The notes: generated by a model from the letters alone, not told the origin. 64,000 nt of DNA from Pictodentalium vernedei (GCA_031216915.1 CM062294.1:26846985-26910984), one strand, 5' to 3'; positions 43,800 to 53,940 are shown, numbered from the stretch's first letter. Made by a program: numbers and translations.

Positions 43800-44035
43800 T
43801 CGTTTCATTATATCAACATTATGCACATAGTGACATAATATACGGACTTCACCCTTTCCATTAATGTAAAAGCCTACTAGATAAGATTTACTAATATTTT
43901 TCCTGTGAGGAATTAAAACTTGCAAATTACTGTAAAATCACGTTCGCTAAACAAAGAACTAAAGTGGACGTTTCTTATTTACTTCTAATTAGCTTGCTGG
44001 AAAAGGCCAAGCTTCCTTTTGTAACCTGTAATATT
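43800..44035 (+). repeat. Dispersed repeat, copy 1 (partner 53300-53610)
   Basis: Shared blocks in the same order include CCTTTCCATTAA, GATTT..TAATATTTTCCTG, GCAAATTA.TGTAA, AAAGTGGAC, GTAGCTTCTAATTAGCTTGC-like CTTCTAATTAGCTTGC, and AACCTGTAAT against AACCTTTAAT. After the SINE tails, ATAAACGAAAACAACAG (44318) matches ATAAACGAATACAACAG (53599). The unit therefore continues across the insertion. Confidence 0.68.
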
Positions 44036-44036
44036 T

Positions 44037-44042
44037 ATTTTT

Positions 44043-44089
<47 letters not shown>

Positions 44090-44125
44090 TTTGTGTTTAG
44101 GGTCACATATTTCTGCACAATGGCT

Positions 44126-44156
<31 letters not shown>

Positions 44157-44208
44157 CTTATTTATTTATTTGTTTGTGTTTAGGGTCACATATTTCTGCA
44201 CAATGGCT

Positions 44209-44259
<51 letters not shown>

Positions 44260-44300
44260 CTTGTGTTTAAGGTCACATATTTCTGCACAATGTTTAATCG
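44037..44300 (-). mobile_element. Three tandem, severely truncated SINE tails
   Basis: TTTA tracts of 40-60 bp alternate three times with TGTGTTTAGGGTCACATATT, TCTGCACAATG. This is only the last 35 bp of the SINE on the minus strand. Each unit joins the next at the same CAATGGCTTTA point, so they look like tandem duplication of one truncated insertion or repeated insertion at the same spot. Confidence 0.85.
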
Positions 44301-45374
44301 CAACCGCGCAACTTTTTATAAACGAAAACAACAGACAGCTCTGAGAGCTGTCTGTTGTTTTCGTTTATTAAAAGTAACAAAAGGAAACTTCGCTTTATTT
44401 TCTACTGACATCAGAGGTGCTTGCTTCATTGCTTCTTATTTGAACCTTCCTCGTCAGTCTAATAATTTCAGGGGAGATAATTCATCAAAACTCGATTTTC
44501 ATGACAGGCCGATTTAGGGATGTCAATAAAATGAGTAATGAAAGAACGAACCAAATAAATTAACTTTCTTATTATGCTGGGTCGGCACTATAGGGGCGTC
44601 ATGCACTTGCGGTAACACAAGAATGGGGGTGGGGGGGGGGGGGGGGGGGTCTCTGATTGAGTAATAATTTTCTAATTTCTTTATTGTTTATAATTTCGGC
44701 ATAACAGAATACCATTGAACTGGACCATGGAGTGGAACGAAAAAAATTACAAACCTTCTACGAAGCGACGATGCTTTCAAGAGTTCCTTGATTAAAGGAA
44801 CAATAAATCCGTAATTTGAAAAATTATCGAATCTCAGCTTTTACTTGTATGTGAAAGAACATGTATGCAAAGTGTAACACATTAGGAACAACGCGTAATT
44901 ACTGAAATCTGTAATTTAAAAAGCTTTCATACAGACGATATTTAAGACGACATGACAGTACGAAGATATAAACGAAGTTGTCCGAAACGGACGTAATTAT
45001 ATCACCGCCAGTCCGCCACCTTATTTCTGCATACATGCGGTTTCTAATTTTAGCTCTGTTGCTGTTCCAATGATTGATACCCACGAACAGCAACTGTGCA
45101 TTATTTTATCAATAATTGGATATTGTTAGATAAAACCCCTGTGTTATTTTAAATAAACTGCAGTTATGCTCACAATAAACCCATAGAACGTTTATCGACG
45201 CCAACAGTATGAAGTAGATTGCATGAACACGTACGCTATAACCAGAAACACGTGAATTCAAACTTGCCCTTCGAAGAAAGCTAATTTCGACGAATATTGA
45301 AGATCACACTGCACGGAAACTTTTCCGTTACTGATCGGCTAACTAGTTCATGTTGAAAAACTTTTGCCTGCCGT
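44301..45374. other. Unassigned sequence with a hairpin and a G-tract
   Basis: A perfect hairpin (AACGAAAACAACAGACAGCT and inverse) lies at about 44322-44371. A G-rich run of about 25 bases lies near 44625-44650. No gene recognised. Confidence 0.5.
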
Positions 45375-45631
45375 TCTTCCTTTGAATCCAAGAAGTCGTT
45401 ATTCCGACCCAGGAACACGATGCGTCATAATTTCCTACTAGGATGGCTGCTAAGTGACTGTATGGGGTAGACCAATCATTTTTTCTAATGTGCAGCCCCA
45501 AGACTGCACGTTAAAAATATTAATTGGTCTACCCCCCCCCCCCCCCACCCAAATAATGAATATGAACTCTCCCAGCTGCCGTCGGTGAACAGTGAACAGA
45601 ATAAAAGATACTACCAGGGTTCAAATGGTTC
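45375..45631 (-). mobile_element. TTAA MITE family B, diverged copy with poly(C)
   Basis: CTTTGAATCCAAGAAGTCGT at left and CCAGGGTTCAAATGG at right are family termini with mutated flanks. The centre GGGGTAGACCAATCATTTTT...TTAATTGGTCTACCCC is followed by a C run. Confidence 0.78.
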
Positions 45632-45729
45632 ATTTATTTGATCGCATCGAATGAATTCATACGAATGATATCAAACATAGGGTTACGTTTGCATAATGGC
45701 AATTGGGGTTTTGTTGAATGGTCAACTCG

Positions 45730-45950
45730 TTTTTTGTCGAAATCGCGGCTGATTGTTCCTTTAAATAATACGTTTCCTTGTTTTGCGACCAAAATAGCTT
45801 ATGGCTCTCGTTAGGACAAGCTCGTTCCAGTGAGTGATTCTGTTCTTTATTTTAGTGGAATAAAATGACTAAAATATTAAAATATGAAAGGCGATGTTTA
45901 TGTATAGCGCCAGTCGGATGTAACGGTCTCGTGAGGTACGGGCTAAATAA
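45730..45950. mobile_element. Degraded copy of TTAA MITE family A
   Basis: Keeps CTTATGGCTCTCGTTAGGAC, AAGCTCGTTCCAGTGAG, TGAAAGGCGATG and TATAGCGCCAGTCGGATGTA. Termini are eroded. It is as old as or older than 15527-15748. Confidence 0.6.
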
Positions 45951-46574
45951 AACGAATCAAATAAAAAGTATAAACCTGAGAAGTTTCCAAGCCTGTCATC
46001 TACAGAATGGGGGTCCCAGGGGGTGCATTTGATGATGCTACCCTGCTGTGCAGGGTAGCATCACTAAATTTACCCTCTGTGAACCACAATCTGAATCAGA
46101 GGCTCAGGCTTAATCAGAATGAGGTCCCCAAAAGATACACTGACCCACTGTGTGGGATAGAACCAGCAAATTCACCCTCTGGGGACCTCACCCAGCGAAT
46201 AGCGCATTGCTTGCTCATAGGCTTAATGTCACCTTAATTCTGAAAGTTCTGAATAGTGAAGATATCTTCCAAAATTCTGCAAATGCCCCCCTTCCCCTCC
46301 CCCTCCTCCCCTTCTACTTTTTTTCTTCTTCTGCGGGAGATCCGACTATATAAAAAATACAAGGCGTTGACGCTTCCGAACCGTTTTTGATTTTGTTTCT
46401 GGGATATTTCGCTTTTTTGATTAATTTGTATTATATTTGTGGTTGAATGCAATATTTGCAATTATTCAAACTCCACAAATTTGAAAAGCGATGAGATTCA
46501 ATTCGAGATTCGATTCGATTCAAAGTCCTTAGCCTGATTCGATTCCGGATTCGAGTTGATTCTGGATGTGAGAA
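45951..46574. other. Unassigned sequence with inverted segments
   Basis: A short perfect hairpin (GATGCTACCCTGC and inverse) lies at 46033-46062. AATTTACCCTCTGTG and AATTCACCCTCTGGGG form a direct pair. From 46490 the sequence is GATTCGATTC-rich. No gene supported. Confidence 0.4.
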
Positions 46575-46715
46575 ATGCAGAGGCCAGAAAAGGGGCGCAT
46601 AACTCAGGGGCTAGAAAAAGGGGAACATAACGCATAGGCCAGAAAAGGGGAACATAACGCAGAGGTTAGAAAAGGGGGGCACAACGCAAAGGTTAGAAAA
46701 GGGGAGCATACAATT
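46575..46715 (+). repeat. 27-bp minisatellite, about five units
   Basis: The unit AGGCCAGAAAAGGGGAACAT plus AACGCAG recurs with period 27, starting near 46581, 46608, 46636, 46663 and 46690. Units are 80-95% alike. Confidence 0.9.
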
Positions 46716-46911
46716 GGCGAATATGGTTTCGACGCAGCGATTCATAGCGTCGACATTATTTTCAATGGTTTTCTATTTCCGTGTCCACGTTGATCTCTAT
46801 GCCGCCAACATTTGCGTTTAGTTTAAGGGGTATTCCCAATTAGAAGTATCACATCGCGTAGAAACTGAAAAAGGGAAAACTCGTCAGTCATTATAAGTTA
46901 TCTCCCCCTAC

Positions 46912-47026
46912 ATGTATGGTATATGGAGATTTAATACCTGGATGTTAGTTTTTAAACACCGAGCCGCAGGCGAGGTGTTTAAATGAGACATCCTGGTATT
47001 AAATCTCCATATACCATACATGTTGG
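46912..47026. repeat. Palindrome with GAGCCGCAGGCGAGG centre
   Basis: The arms ATGTATGGTATATGGAGATT, TAATACC and the inverse are nearly perfect. The inner arms TTTAAACACC and GGTGTTTAAA flank a GC-rich loop. Confidence 0.85.
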
Positions 47027-47225
47027 CGGAAATAACGTTTTTGTCCCGTTTGAAACACAATACAACATAGTGGAAATAAATTTGTGGACGCATTTCTCAG
47101 CTTCACAATCATTTGGACCAAATTCCTGATAATAATTTTGTTCTTATAATCGCGGAAGACAACAGATAGAGTTACATCCCTTGGGTCGTTAACGAAACGA
47201 GTAAACAGTATTGTGTTGACATATC

Positions 47226-47296
47226 GTCCCCTGAGTTCCAATGGGTTCTATGTGCCTACTGGCACATAGAACACATTGGTATTCAAGGGACGAATT
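47226..47296. repeat. Hairpin related to the one inside the hAT-type element at 34.8 kb
   Basis: CGTCCCCTGAGTTCCAATGG, GTTCTATGTGCC and the inverse ending GGGACGAATTC. The same GTCCC..GTTCCAATG.GTTC and CATAGAACACATTGG order is at 35243-35325, so this hairpin moves, or was captured, independently. Confidence 0.75.
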
Positions 47297-47671
47297 CTTT
47301 GCTCTTATTTTATTTTTATGATTGTATTTTCGGAAATCTGATGATATTTGTGACTATTTTCGGGTTTTGTGGTTCGAGTTTTATAATGAGGCGAGCGGAA
47401 GCGCAAAGCTTTCATTGAAACCATATACCCCTGATGTTTCGCGTGCGCTTATACCCTGGATGTTGCACGATCTTATATACCTTGGATGTTGGGCGCACCC
47501 TTTTCCATGGCTATTTGCCCAAGGTATTCTGACCAATCAAAAGACAGCATTTATCGGGATATAGGGACAAAATGTTTTCGCAGAGCTCTCATGAGCAGTG
47601 TTCACGTTCACGTCTGGCCTGAATATTTGTGGTGCCAAATTTTTAGTCAATTGAAATTTACTGGGGTCTAA
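47297..47671. other. Unassigned sequence
   Basis: Overlapping short ORFs on both strands. No gene recognised. Confidence 0.35.
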
Positions 47672-47806
47672 CGACACGTTTAACAGCCAGGGTCGTATCG
47701 TGCGGACACTTTTACGGGCGGAGGAAGCCAGAGCGAACCGTCGTGCAGAGCCGAGTAGCTGCCAGACTCTCCAACTTGCTAATCCCATACGAACAGAGTT
47801 TCATTG
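47672..47806 (-). mobile_element. 5'-truncated SINE with tail type 2
   Basis: Minus strand: GGGTCTAACGACACGTTTAA, CAGCCAGGGTC and then CTTTTACGGGCGGAGGAAGC. This matches the alternative 3' end seen at 26121-26504. Only the 3' 130 bp remain. Confidence 0.75.
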
Positions 47807-47822
47807 ATTGATTGACTGACTG

Positions 47823-48237
47823 GGGAGGGGGGGGGGGGTGGTGGCGTTGTGATAACCGGTTCTCGTCAGATCACCGACGTTAAGCAACGTTGAGCCCGGT
47901 TGGTCCTCGGGTGGATGACCGTCTAAGCGATCGATTCGGACTCCCGCGTTGTGTCCTTGGGTAAGGCACTTAACCCCGATTGTCCACATGGGGGCACGAT
48001 GACGCCGTGTACTAAGGCGTACTGCACGTCGATGGTGCTCATGGCCTCAACCAATCTAACCCTGCCTGTGCTGTAGTGCGGAGTTACGATGTTGGAGAGC
48101 TGGCAGCTGCTCGTCGTTGCTCGGTGGTTCTCTCCGGGTACTCCGGCTTCCTCCACCCGTATGTCACGGTCGTGATTAGCCATTGTGCATAAGTGTGTGA
48201 CCTTAAACACCAATAAATAGATAATTATAATAAATAA
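47823..48237 (+). mobile_element. 5S rRNA-headed SINE, full length, with 16-bp duplication
   Basis: The head (about 47845-47925) reads ACCGGTTCTCGTCAGATCAC, CGACGTTAAGCAACGTTGAG, CCCGGTTGGTCC and GGTGGATGACCG, matching the internal control region of 5S rRNA. The shared body and CCTTAAACACCAATAAAT tail follow. Perfect duplications ATTGATTGACTGACTG lie at 47807-47822 and 48238-48253. A poly(G) run precedes the head. With the copies at 10070 and 20448 it defines a 5S-headed subfamily. Confidence 0.93.
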
Positions 48238-48307
48238 ATTGATTGACTGACTGAGTGAGTTAGCATTTGTTCAATGTTAAGGCTGAAGAACCATGGAAGT
48301 GTAATTT

Positions 48308-48420
48308 ATCCCACAAATGGCCGTTTATTCCAACAATAAAACCCTTGGATAAATTTTTGCTTTATTCACCTAGTAGCAGCTGCTAGTAGGGTGATAAAAT
48401 TGACCTCTGACCTCTGCCGC
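48308..48420. repeat. Dispersed repeat around AAATGGCCGTTTATT, copy 2
   Basis: Partner of 15845-15990. The centre TTCACCTAGTAGCAGCTGCT and AGTAGGGTGATAA is palindromic here and shorter than in copy 1. Confidence 0.65.
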
Positions 48421-48808
48421 ATTCGTGTTGTCGTGACCTGGTTTATGTTTGTGGGAGACATGATGAACCGAAGTTTATCAAACGCCGGCCATCGCATAAA
48501 TGTTTAGTTTTAGAATATATGACACATTTAACTCTGCCTTACAATAATAAAACGAACAACAATTAACAAAGAAAACACAAATTAAACCAATCGAAACCCG
48601 GCGTTGAAAAGCATACAAGTTCGATTGTGAAAGGCCAGGGCATGATGATTGATGTTTCATTTCAAAATTAGGAAAGTGCATATAAACAAATGCTCTGTTT
48701 ATAAAACTCAAGTTGAATCGAAAACAAAAACAAAATGCAACAATAAGCGATAAAAATAAGAAAGATTAAAATTGTTAATTTAATAAATTATTTTTTCCAG
48801 TTTATCTC
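48421..48808. other. Unassigned sequence
   Basis: No gene or repeat recognised. Confidence 0.35.
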
Positions 48809-48809
48809 A

Positions 48810-49266
48810 AGTTTGTAGGGGAATTATTTTTAGACAGAAATGTATCACCGCACCTTGTTTATTTTTGGCAATTTTGATTGTCGATCGAATTGGACCAATG
48901 TGCTGCTCGCTTCTCGCAGTGTTTTGTAGCGCGTAACAGCACAATTTCGTCGCCACTGCCCTGTAAATGATTTATGGGATTAACAAAATAAACTTATAGT
49001 GTTTTCCAGTAAAAATTATTCTACTCGTAGGATTAAGAATGAAATAAACGTATAGTGTTTTCATATAGAATAACTTATAGTGTTTTCAAGTAAAAAATTA
49101 TTCTACTCGTAGGATTAAAAATGAAACCGACTCGCCAGAGGCTCGTCGGTTTCATTCTTAATTCTACGAGTAGAATAATTTTTTACTTGAAAACACTATA
49201 CTTTTATTCTATATAAAAACACTATACGTTTATTCTACATGAAAACACTATACGTTTATTCTATAT
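48810..49266. repeat. Dispersed palindromic repeat, copy 2
   Basis: Matches 16128-16440 from CTCAAGTTTGTAGGGGAATT. The palindrome is longer and cleaner (TTTTCAAGTAAAAAATTATT...GACTCGCCAGAGGCTCGTCG). Both sides carry a short tandem motif (AAAACACTATACGTTTATTC) in two or three units. This copy has no 50-bp satellite. Confidence 0.78.
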
Positions 49267-49319
49267 ACGTCTAACATCTTAGTACACCACACTATCTTGT
49301 TTTTACCAGATCAACTGGC

Positions 49320-49440
49320 ATTAAATGTCTTGTTCAAGAACACAAAGGAGATGACGCTAGTCAAGGTCAAGCATACGACCTTTCGATCTGAAGTCCAATG
49401 CTCTAAGTAAAGACCCAGTGCGCTCCCTCCATCTTTTGTA
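49320..49440 (-). mobile_element. Degraded SINE head fragment
   Basis: TGTCTTGTTCAAGAACACAA is the complement of the body motif TTGTGTCCTTGGGCAAGACA with changes. A decayed tRNA-like segment follows to about 49435. Confidence 0.5.
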
Positions 49441-49562
49441 CTTCACTTTTGGAAAATTAAAATTTTGTTACACTAGGGATGCGATGCGAGCAGTGATAAC
49501 GATGAGATAAAGTTATAAACGGATATATTTTCTCGATTTGCTAGTTTTGAAACAATGTGGTG

Positions 49563-49712
49563 TTTGTATCTGAGTCATCCCCCACGAGGGCAATCGGGTT
49601 GAAGTGCCTTGCACAAGAGACAAGACATAACGCAGTTGCCCCGGCGGGGATCAAAGCGGGGACCTTTCGCTTTAAGGTCCAATGCCGTAACCACTGAGCC
49701 ACCATGCTCCTT
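49563..49712 (-). mobile_element. SINE head and body fragment
   Basis: AATCGGGTTGAAGTGCCTTG and GACATAACGCAGTTGCC, a B-box complement (GGGATCAAAGCGGGGACC) and an A-box complement (ACCACTGAGCCACCATG) show the 5' half of a tRNA-headed SINE. Its 3' half is absent. It ends about 40 bp before the 48-bp satellite. Confidence 0.75.
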
Positions 49713-49750
49713 CTTTTATTGTCGAATCTTATGAGAATATAAAAGTTAAA

Positions 49751-51802
49751 CAGTATGAACAAGACGAAAACGTGTATCGTACAATTAACAAAATTAGACA
49801 GTATGAACAAGACGAAAACGTGTATCGTATCATTAACAAAATTAGACAGTATGAACAAGACGAAAACGTGTATCGTATCATTAACAAAATTAGACAGTAT
49901 GAACAAGACGAAAACGTGTATCGTATCATTAACAAAATTAGACAGTATGAACAAGACGAAAACGTGTATCGTATCATTAACAAAAGCAACAATATGAACA
50001 AGACGAAAACGTGCATCGTATCATTAACATAATTAGACAGTATGAACAAGACGAAAACGTGTATCGTATCATTAACAAAATTAGACAGTATGAACAAGAC
50101 GAAAACGTGTATCGTATCATTAACAAAATTAGACAGTATGAACAAGACGAAAACGTGTATCGTATCATTAACAAAATTAGACAGTATGAACAAGACGAAA
50201 ACGTGTATCGTATCATTAACAAAATTAGACAGTATGAACAAGACGAAAACGTGTATCGTATCATTAACAAAATCAACAATATGAACAAGACGAAAACGTG
50301 TATCGCATCATTAACAAAAGTAACAATATGAAGAAGATGAAAACGTGTATCGTATCATTAACAAAATTAGACAGTATGAACAAGACGAAAACGTGTATCG
50401 TATCATTAACAAATTTAGACAGTATGAACAAGACGAAAACGTGTATCGCATCATTAACATAATTAGACAGTATGAACAAGACGAAAACGTGTATCGTATC
50501 ATTAACAAAATTAGACAGTATGAACAAGACGAAAACGTGTATCGTATCATTAACATAATTAGACAGTCTGAACAAGACGAAAACGTCCATCGTATCATTA
50601 ACAGAATTAGACAGTATGAACAAGACGAAAACGTGTATCGTATCATTAACAGAATTAGACATTATGAACAAGACGAAAACGTGTATCGTATCATTAACAA
50701 AAGTAACAATATGAACAAGACGAAAACGTGTATCGTATCATTAACATAATTGGATAGTATGAACAATACGAAAACGTGTATCGTATCATTAACATAATTA
50801 GACAGTATGAACAAGACGAAAACATGTATCGTATCATTAACATAATTAGACAGTATGAACAAGACGAAAACGTGTATCGTATCATTAACAAAATTAGACA
50901 GTATGAACAAGACGAAAACGTGTATCGTATCATTAACAAAATTAGACAGTATGAACAAGACGAAAACGTGTATCGTATCATTAACAAAATTAGACAGTAT
51001 GAACAAGACGAAAACGTGTATCGTATCATTAACAAAATTAGACAGTATGAACAAGACGAAAACGTGTATCGTATCATTAACAAAATCAACAATATGAACA
51101 AGACGAAAACGTGTATCGCATCATTAACAAAAGTAACAATATGAAGAAGATGAAAACGTGTATCGTATCATTAACAAAATTAGACAGTATGAACAAGACG
51201 AAAACGTGTATCGTATCATTAACAAATTTAGACAGTATGAACAAGACGAAAACGTGTATCGCATCATTAACATAATTAGACAGTATGAACAAGACGAAAA
51301 CGTGTATCGTATCATTAACAAAATTAGACAGTATGAACAAGACGAAAACGTGTATCGTATCATTAACATAATTAGACAGTCTGAACAAGACGAAAACGTC
51401 CATCGTATCATTAACAGAATTAGACAGTATGAACAAGACGAAAACGTGTATCGTATCATTAACAGAATTAGACATTATGAACAAGACGAAAACGTGTATC
51501 GTATCATTAACAAAAGTAACAATATGAACAAGACGAAAACGTGTATCGTATCATTAACATAATTGGATAGTATGAACAATACGAAAACGTGTATCGTATC
51601 ATTAACATAATTAGACAGTATGAACAAGACGAAAACATGTATCGTATCATTAACAAAATTAGACAGTATGAACAAGACGAAAACGTGTATCGCATCATTA
51701 ACAAAAGCAACAATATGAACAAGACGAAAACGTGCATCGTATCATTAACACAATTAGACAGTAAGAACAAGACGAAAACGCGTATCGTATCATTAACAAA
51801 AT
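49751..51802 (+). repeat. 48-bp satellite with an 813-bp higher-order unit, about 43 units
   Basis: The basic unit (CAGTATGAACAAGACGAAAA, CGTGTATCGTATCATTAACA, AAATTAGA) is 48 bp. Variant units of 47 bp carry CAACAATATGAAC in place of AGACAGTATGAAC. A block near 50042-50854 recurs at 50855-51667, shifted by 813 bp (14 units of 48 bp plus 3 of 47 bp), with its rare variants in the same order (AAGAAGATG, CAGTCTGAAC, GTCCATCG, AACAATACG). Because 48 is a multiple of three, all frames stay open over long stretches on both strands; these are not genes. There are no spacers, so it is not CRISPR. Confidence 0.97.
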
Positions 51803-52492
51803 TTTCGCGTTATTTTGTTCGGGTTGGAGGAAGTCCCGTAGAATTTTCCATTTTAAGATTATGAAAAACCTGGATTTTTCGAGAGTCGTTTAACAATCAC
51901 AGACTTTGCAGAGTGGAGGCCGAGTAGTCTCTCAATCCAGAGATCCCAAAATCGAAAACGTTATCGAGGTATCCGAACACTCTCTGTCAGCATTAGTTGT
52001 GAGTTGATTCTGCCACAGCGTACCGTCCTATCGGTCAGGGACGTAAAAATTAATGGCTGTCCTCTGTGCGGAAAGAGACACACTCCATGCAGGTTAAAGG
52101 TCTCGTCGTAGTTATCGAGAAAAGTGAGACCACGAAGTTGCAGCTAGGGAGGTCTTATCCACACTCTGACTTTGGGCCAAGAAGAGGCGTTAATATAATC
52201 ATTGTAAAACAAGTAGGCTTAAAAAACGTTGCAGATATTTTTGTTACTTTTATTTTATTCCAAAGTATATGAGTCTTTACATGACAATTGTTCTGGAACT
52301 AGACTGAACCCATAACTGATCCAATGCATGAACGATGGACTTTTATCAGTTTGAATCGGTTTGTGGTTGATTAGTAGGTGGAAAGTCTAATAGTTTCTTC
52401 TCACCACATTCGCTGCGTATACAAAAACACATATAGAAATATTAGTCAAGTGGTGATCCGTGCAGTCACTGTATAGAGAAGAGTATTTTATA
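51803..52492. other. Unassigned sequence
   Basis: No gene or repeat recognised between the satellite and the next MITE. Confidence 0.4.
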
Positions 52493-52499
52493 TTAATAA

Positions 52500-52742
52500 C
52501 CATTTACCCAACATGAAAAGCAGACGACACTCGCAAAAAAAATTCTTGAATAACTAAATTTTTTCATTTTTTGTCTCAAAAACATAGGTTATGACCCCTC
52601 GTTGGAACGAGCTCGACGAGCTCGTTCCAACGAGGGGTCATAACCTATGTTTTTGAGACAAAAAATGAAAATATTTTGAAAATTAATTGGCGATTTTTGA
52701 GAATAGCGCTGGCCGGTTTTGGCCGTTACGTTGGGTAAAGGG
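52500..52742. mobile_element. TTAA MITE family A, copy with GAGCTCGACGAGCTC centre
   Basis: The arms ATGAAAAGCAGACGACACTC and GGCCGTTACGTTGGGTAAAG are standard for the family. The right TTAA is at 52743-52746. The left flank TTAATAACCATTTACCCAAC and the right flank AACCATTTACCCAACGC are similar, as if a second terminus lies directly after the first element. Confidence 0.86.
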
Positions 52743-52746
52743 TTAA

Positions 52747-53054
52747 AACCATTTACCCAACGCATGCACGTATCCAGAATTCTTTAATAGGGGGTGCCTT
52801 AGTCAGGTGTTTTTTTAGGGTGGGGGCAAAGAGGATATTTGAAAGCTGTTGTGTAGGGTTTGGGGCATCCCCTAGTTCTAACTTGGTCCCTACGGTCATT
52901 GCCCCTTCCTCCCACTTCCTTTAAGGGAAGTGGGAGGAGGGAAAACGACCAGAGGATCCTAGTTAAGACTAGCTTCCCCCAACCCCGAACATTTTTTCCA
53001 AAATTTAGTGCTCAAGGAGCGAATCTGAGGCATTTGTAGCGTGTGGAGACAATA
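52747..53054. other. Unassigned sequence, possible second family A terminus at its left edge
   Basis: Apart from AACCATTTACCCAACGC at 52748-52764, nothing matches other repeats here. A GGAAGTGGGAGG inverted pair lies near 52906-52940. Confidence 0.4.
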
Positions 53055-53205
53055 TTTATTGGGGTTTAACGACATTTTCAATAGCCAGGGTCACCTCGTC
53101 TCGTACAGAACCACCGAGCAACGGTGAGCAACTGTCGAACTCCCCAAAGTTCTAACTTCGCGTTTGAAGTTCAATGCCATAACCAATGAGCTACCGCCCC
53201 CACCC
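53055..53205 (-). mobile_element. SINE fragment with tail type 2, internally deleted
   Basis: Left: ATTTATTGGGGTTTAACGAC, TTTCAATAGCCAGGGTCACC (alternative tail). It then jumps from the GAACCACCGAGCAACGGTGA body to an A-box complement (CCATAACCAATGAGCTACCG). The middle of the element is missing. Confidence 0.72.
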
Positions 53206-53299
53206 CCCCCCCCACCCCCATGTAGCTTCTATATTTCCCCCTATCAGTTCAAGAAGGGGAAATGATGTTTCCATCATATTTTGATGTTCTATAATATTT

Positions 53300-53610
53300 T
53301 TTTATTCATTATATCAACAGTGTGCCTATCGTAACATATACACCAGGCACTATCCTTTCCATTAAAAAGGGGCTGTGGGGTGGGGCGGGGGATTTGATAA
53401 TATTTTCCTGGGAAGAACAAAAACCTGCAAATTAATGTAACAACACATTCGCTACTCAAAGAGTCAATCAAAGTGGACACTTACTCTTTGTTGGAGGGTG
53501 TGGTACTGATAGAAATTCTTAATGTCTGGTTAGCTGTGCACCAGTAGCTTCTAATTAGCTTGCCATACAAAGCAACGTTTCCGTTTATAACCTTTAATAA
53601 ACGAATACAA
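53300..53610 (+). repeat. Dispersed repeat, copy 2 (partner 43800-44035 plus 44301-44335)
   Basis: It has the same block order as the partner without the SINE tails, so it shows the pre-insertion structure. It abuts the half-copy of the CACTG element. Confidence 0.68.
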
Positions 53611-53835
53611 CAGGCTCATATCTCCTTTGTTTCAAAATGTTTGGCGACTGCGTTGAAAAAGCTACAAGTTTACTGCTGCGTCTACTTCAGTTCATGTAAT
53701 ATTCTGTTAAAACTGAATGCTAATCTTGGTAAATTTATTTGATTTGAAATAAATACTGTTTAAACTAAACTGGTTCCATCTCAGTGACAAGATTAGAACC
53801 AGTTTTGGTTCTAAAGAGAACCTATATTTTTTGCA
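53611..53835 (+). mobile_element. Right half of the CACTG-ended element
   Basis: Matches 23575-23798 (CATATCTCCTTTGTTTCAAA, GGCGACTGCGTTGAA, CTTGGTAAATTTATTTGATT, ending TTTTTTGCAGTG). The left half is absent. It sits exactly at the GTGCAG centre of a family B MITE. Confidence 0.82.
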
Positions 53836-53936
53836 GTGTGCAGCCCCAGTATTGATTGGTCTACCCCACACATTCATTTAGTACTCATTCTACTTAATGT
53901 GTTTGAGCCGGAAAAGTGTCTCTCTGTTTTAAAGGG
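53836..53936 (+). mobile_element. Right half of TTAA MITE family B
   Basis: From GTGCAGCCCCAGTATTGATT and GGTCTACCCCACACATTC to AAAGGG before TTAA (53937-53940). The left half was lost together with the left half of the inserted CACTG element, suggesting one deletion. Confidence 0.8.
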
Positions 53937-53940
53937 TTAA

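Noticed and set aside
43964-44344. 126-codon ORF rich in FIYLFIYL
   Set aside because: It is a translation of TTTA microsatellite and SINE tails, not a membrane protein.
49751-51802. Possible repeat-protein gene encoded by 48-bp units
   Set aside because: All frames on both strands are open simply because 48 is divisible by three, and 47-bp units break frames. No start context or domain supports coding.
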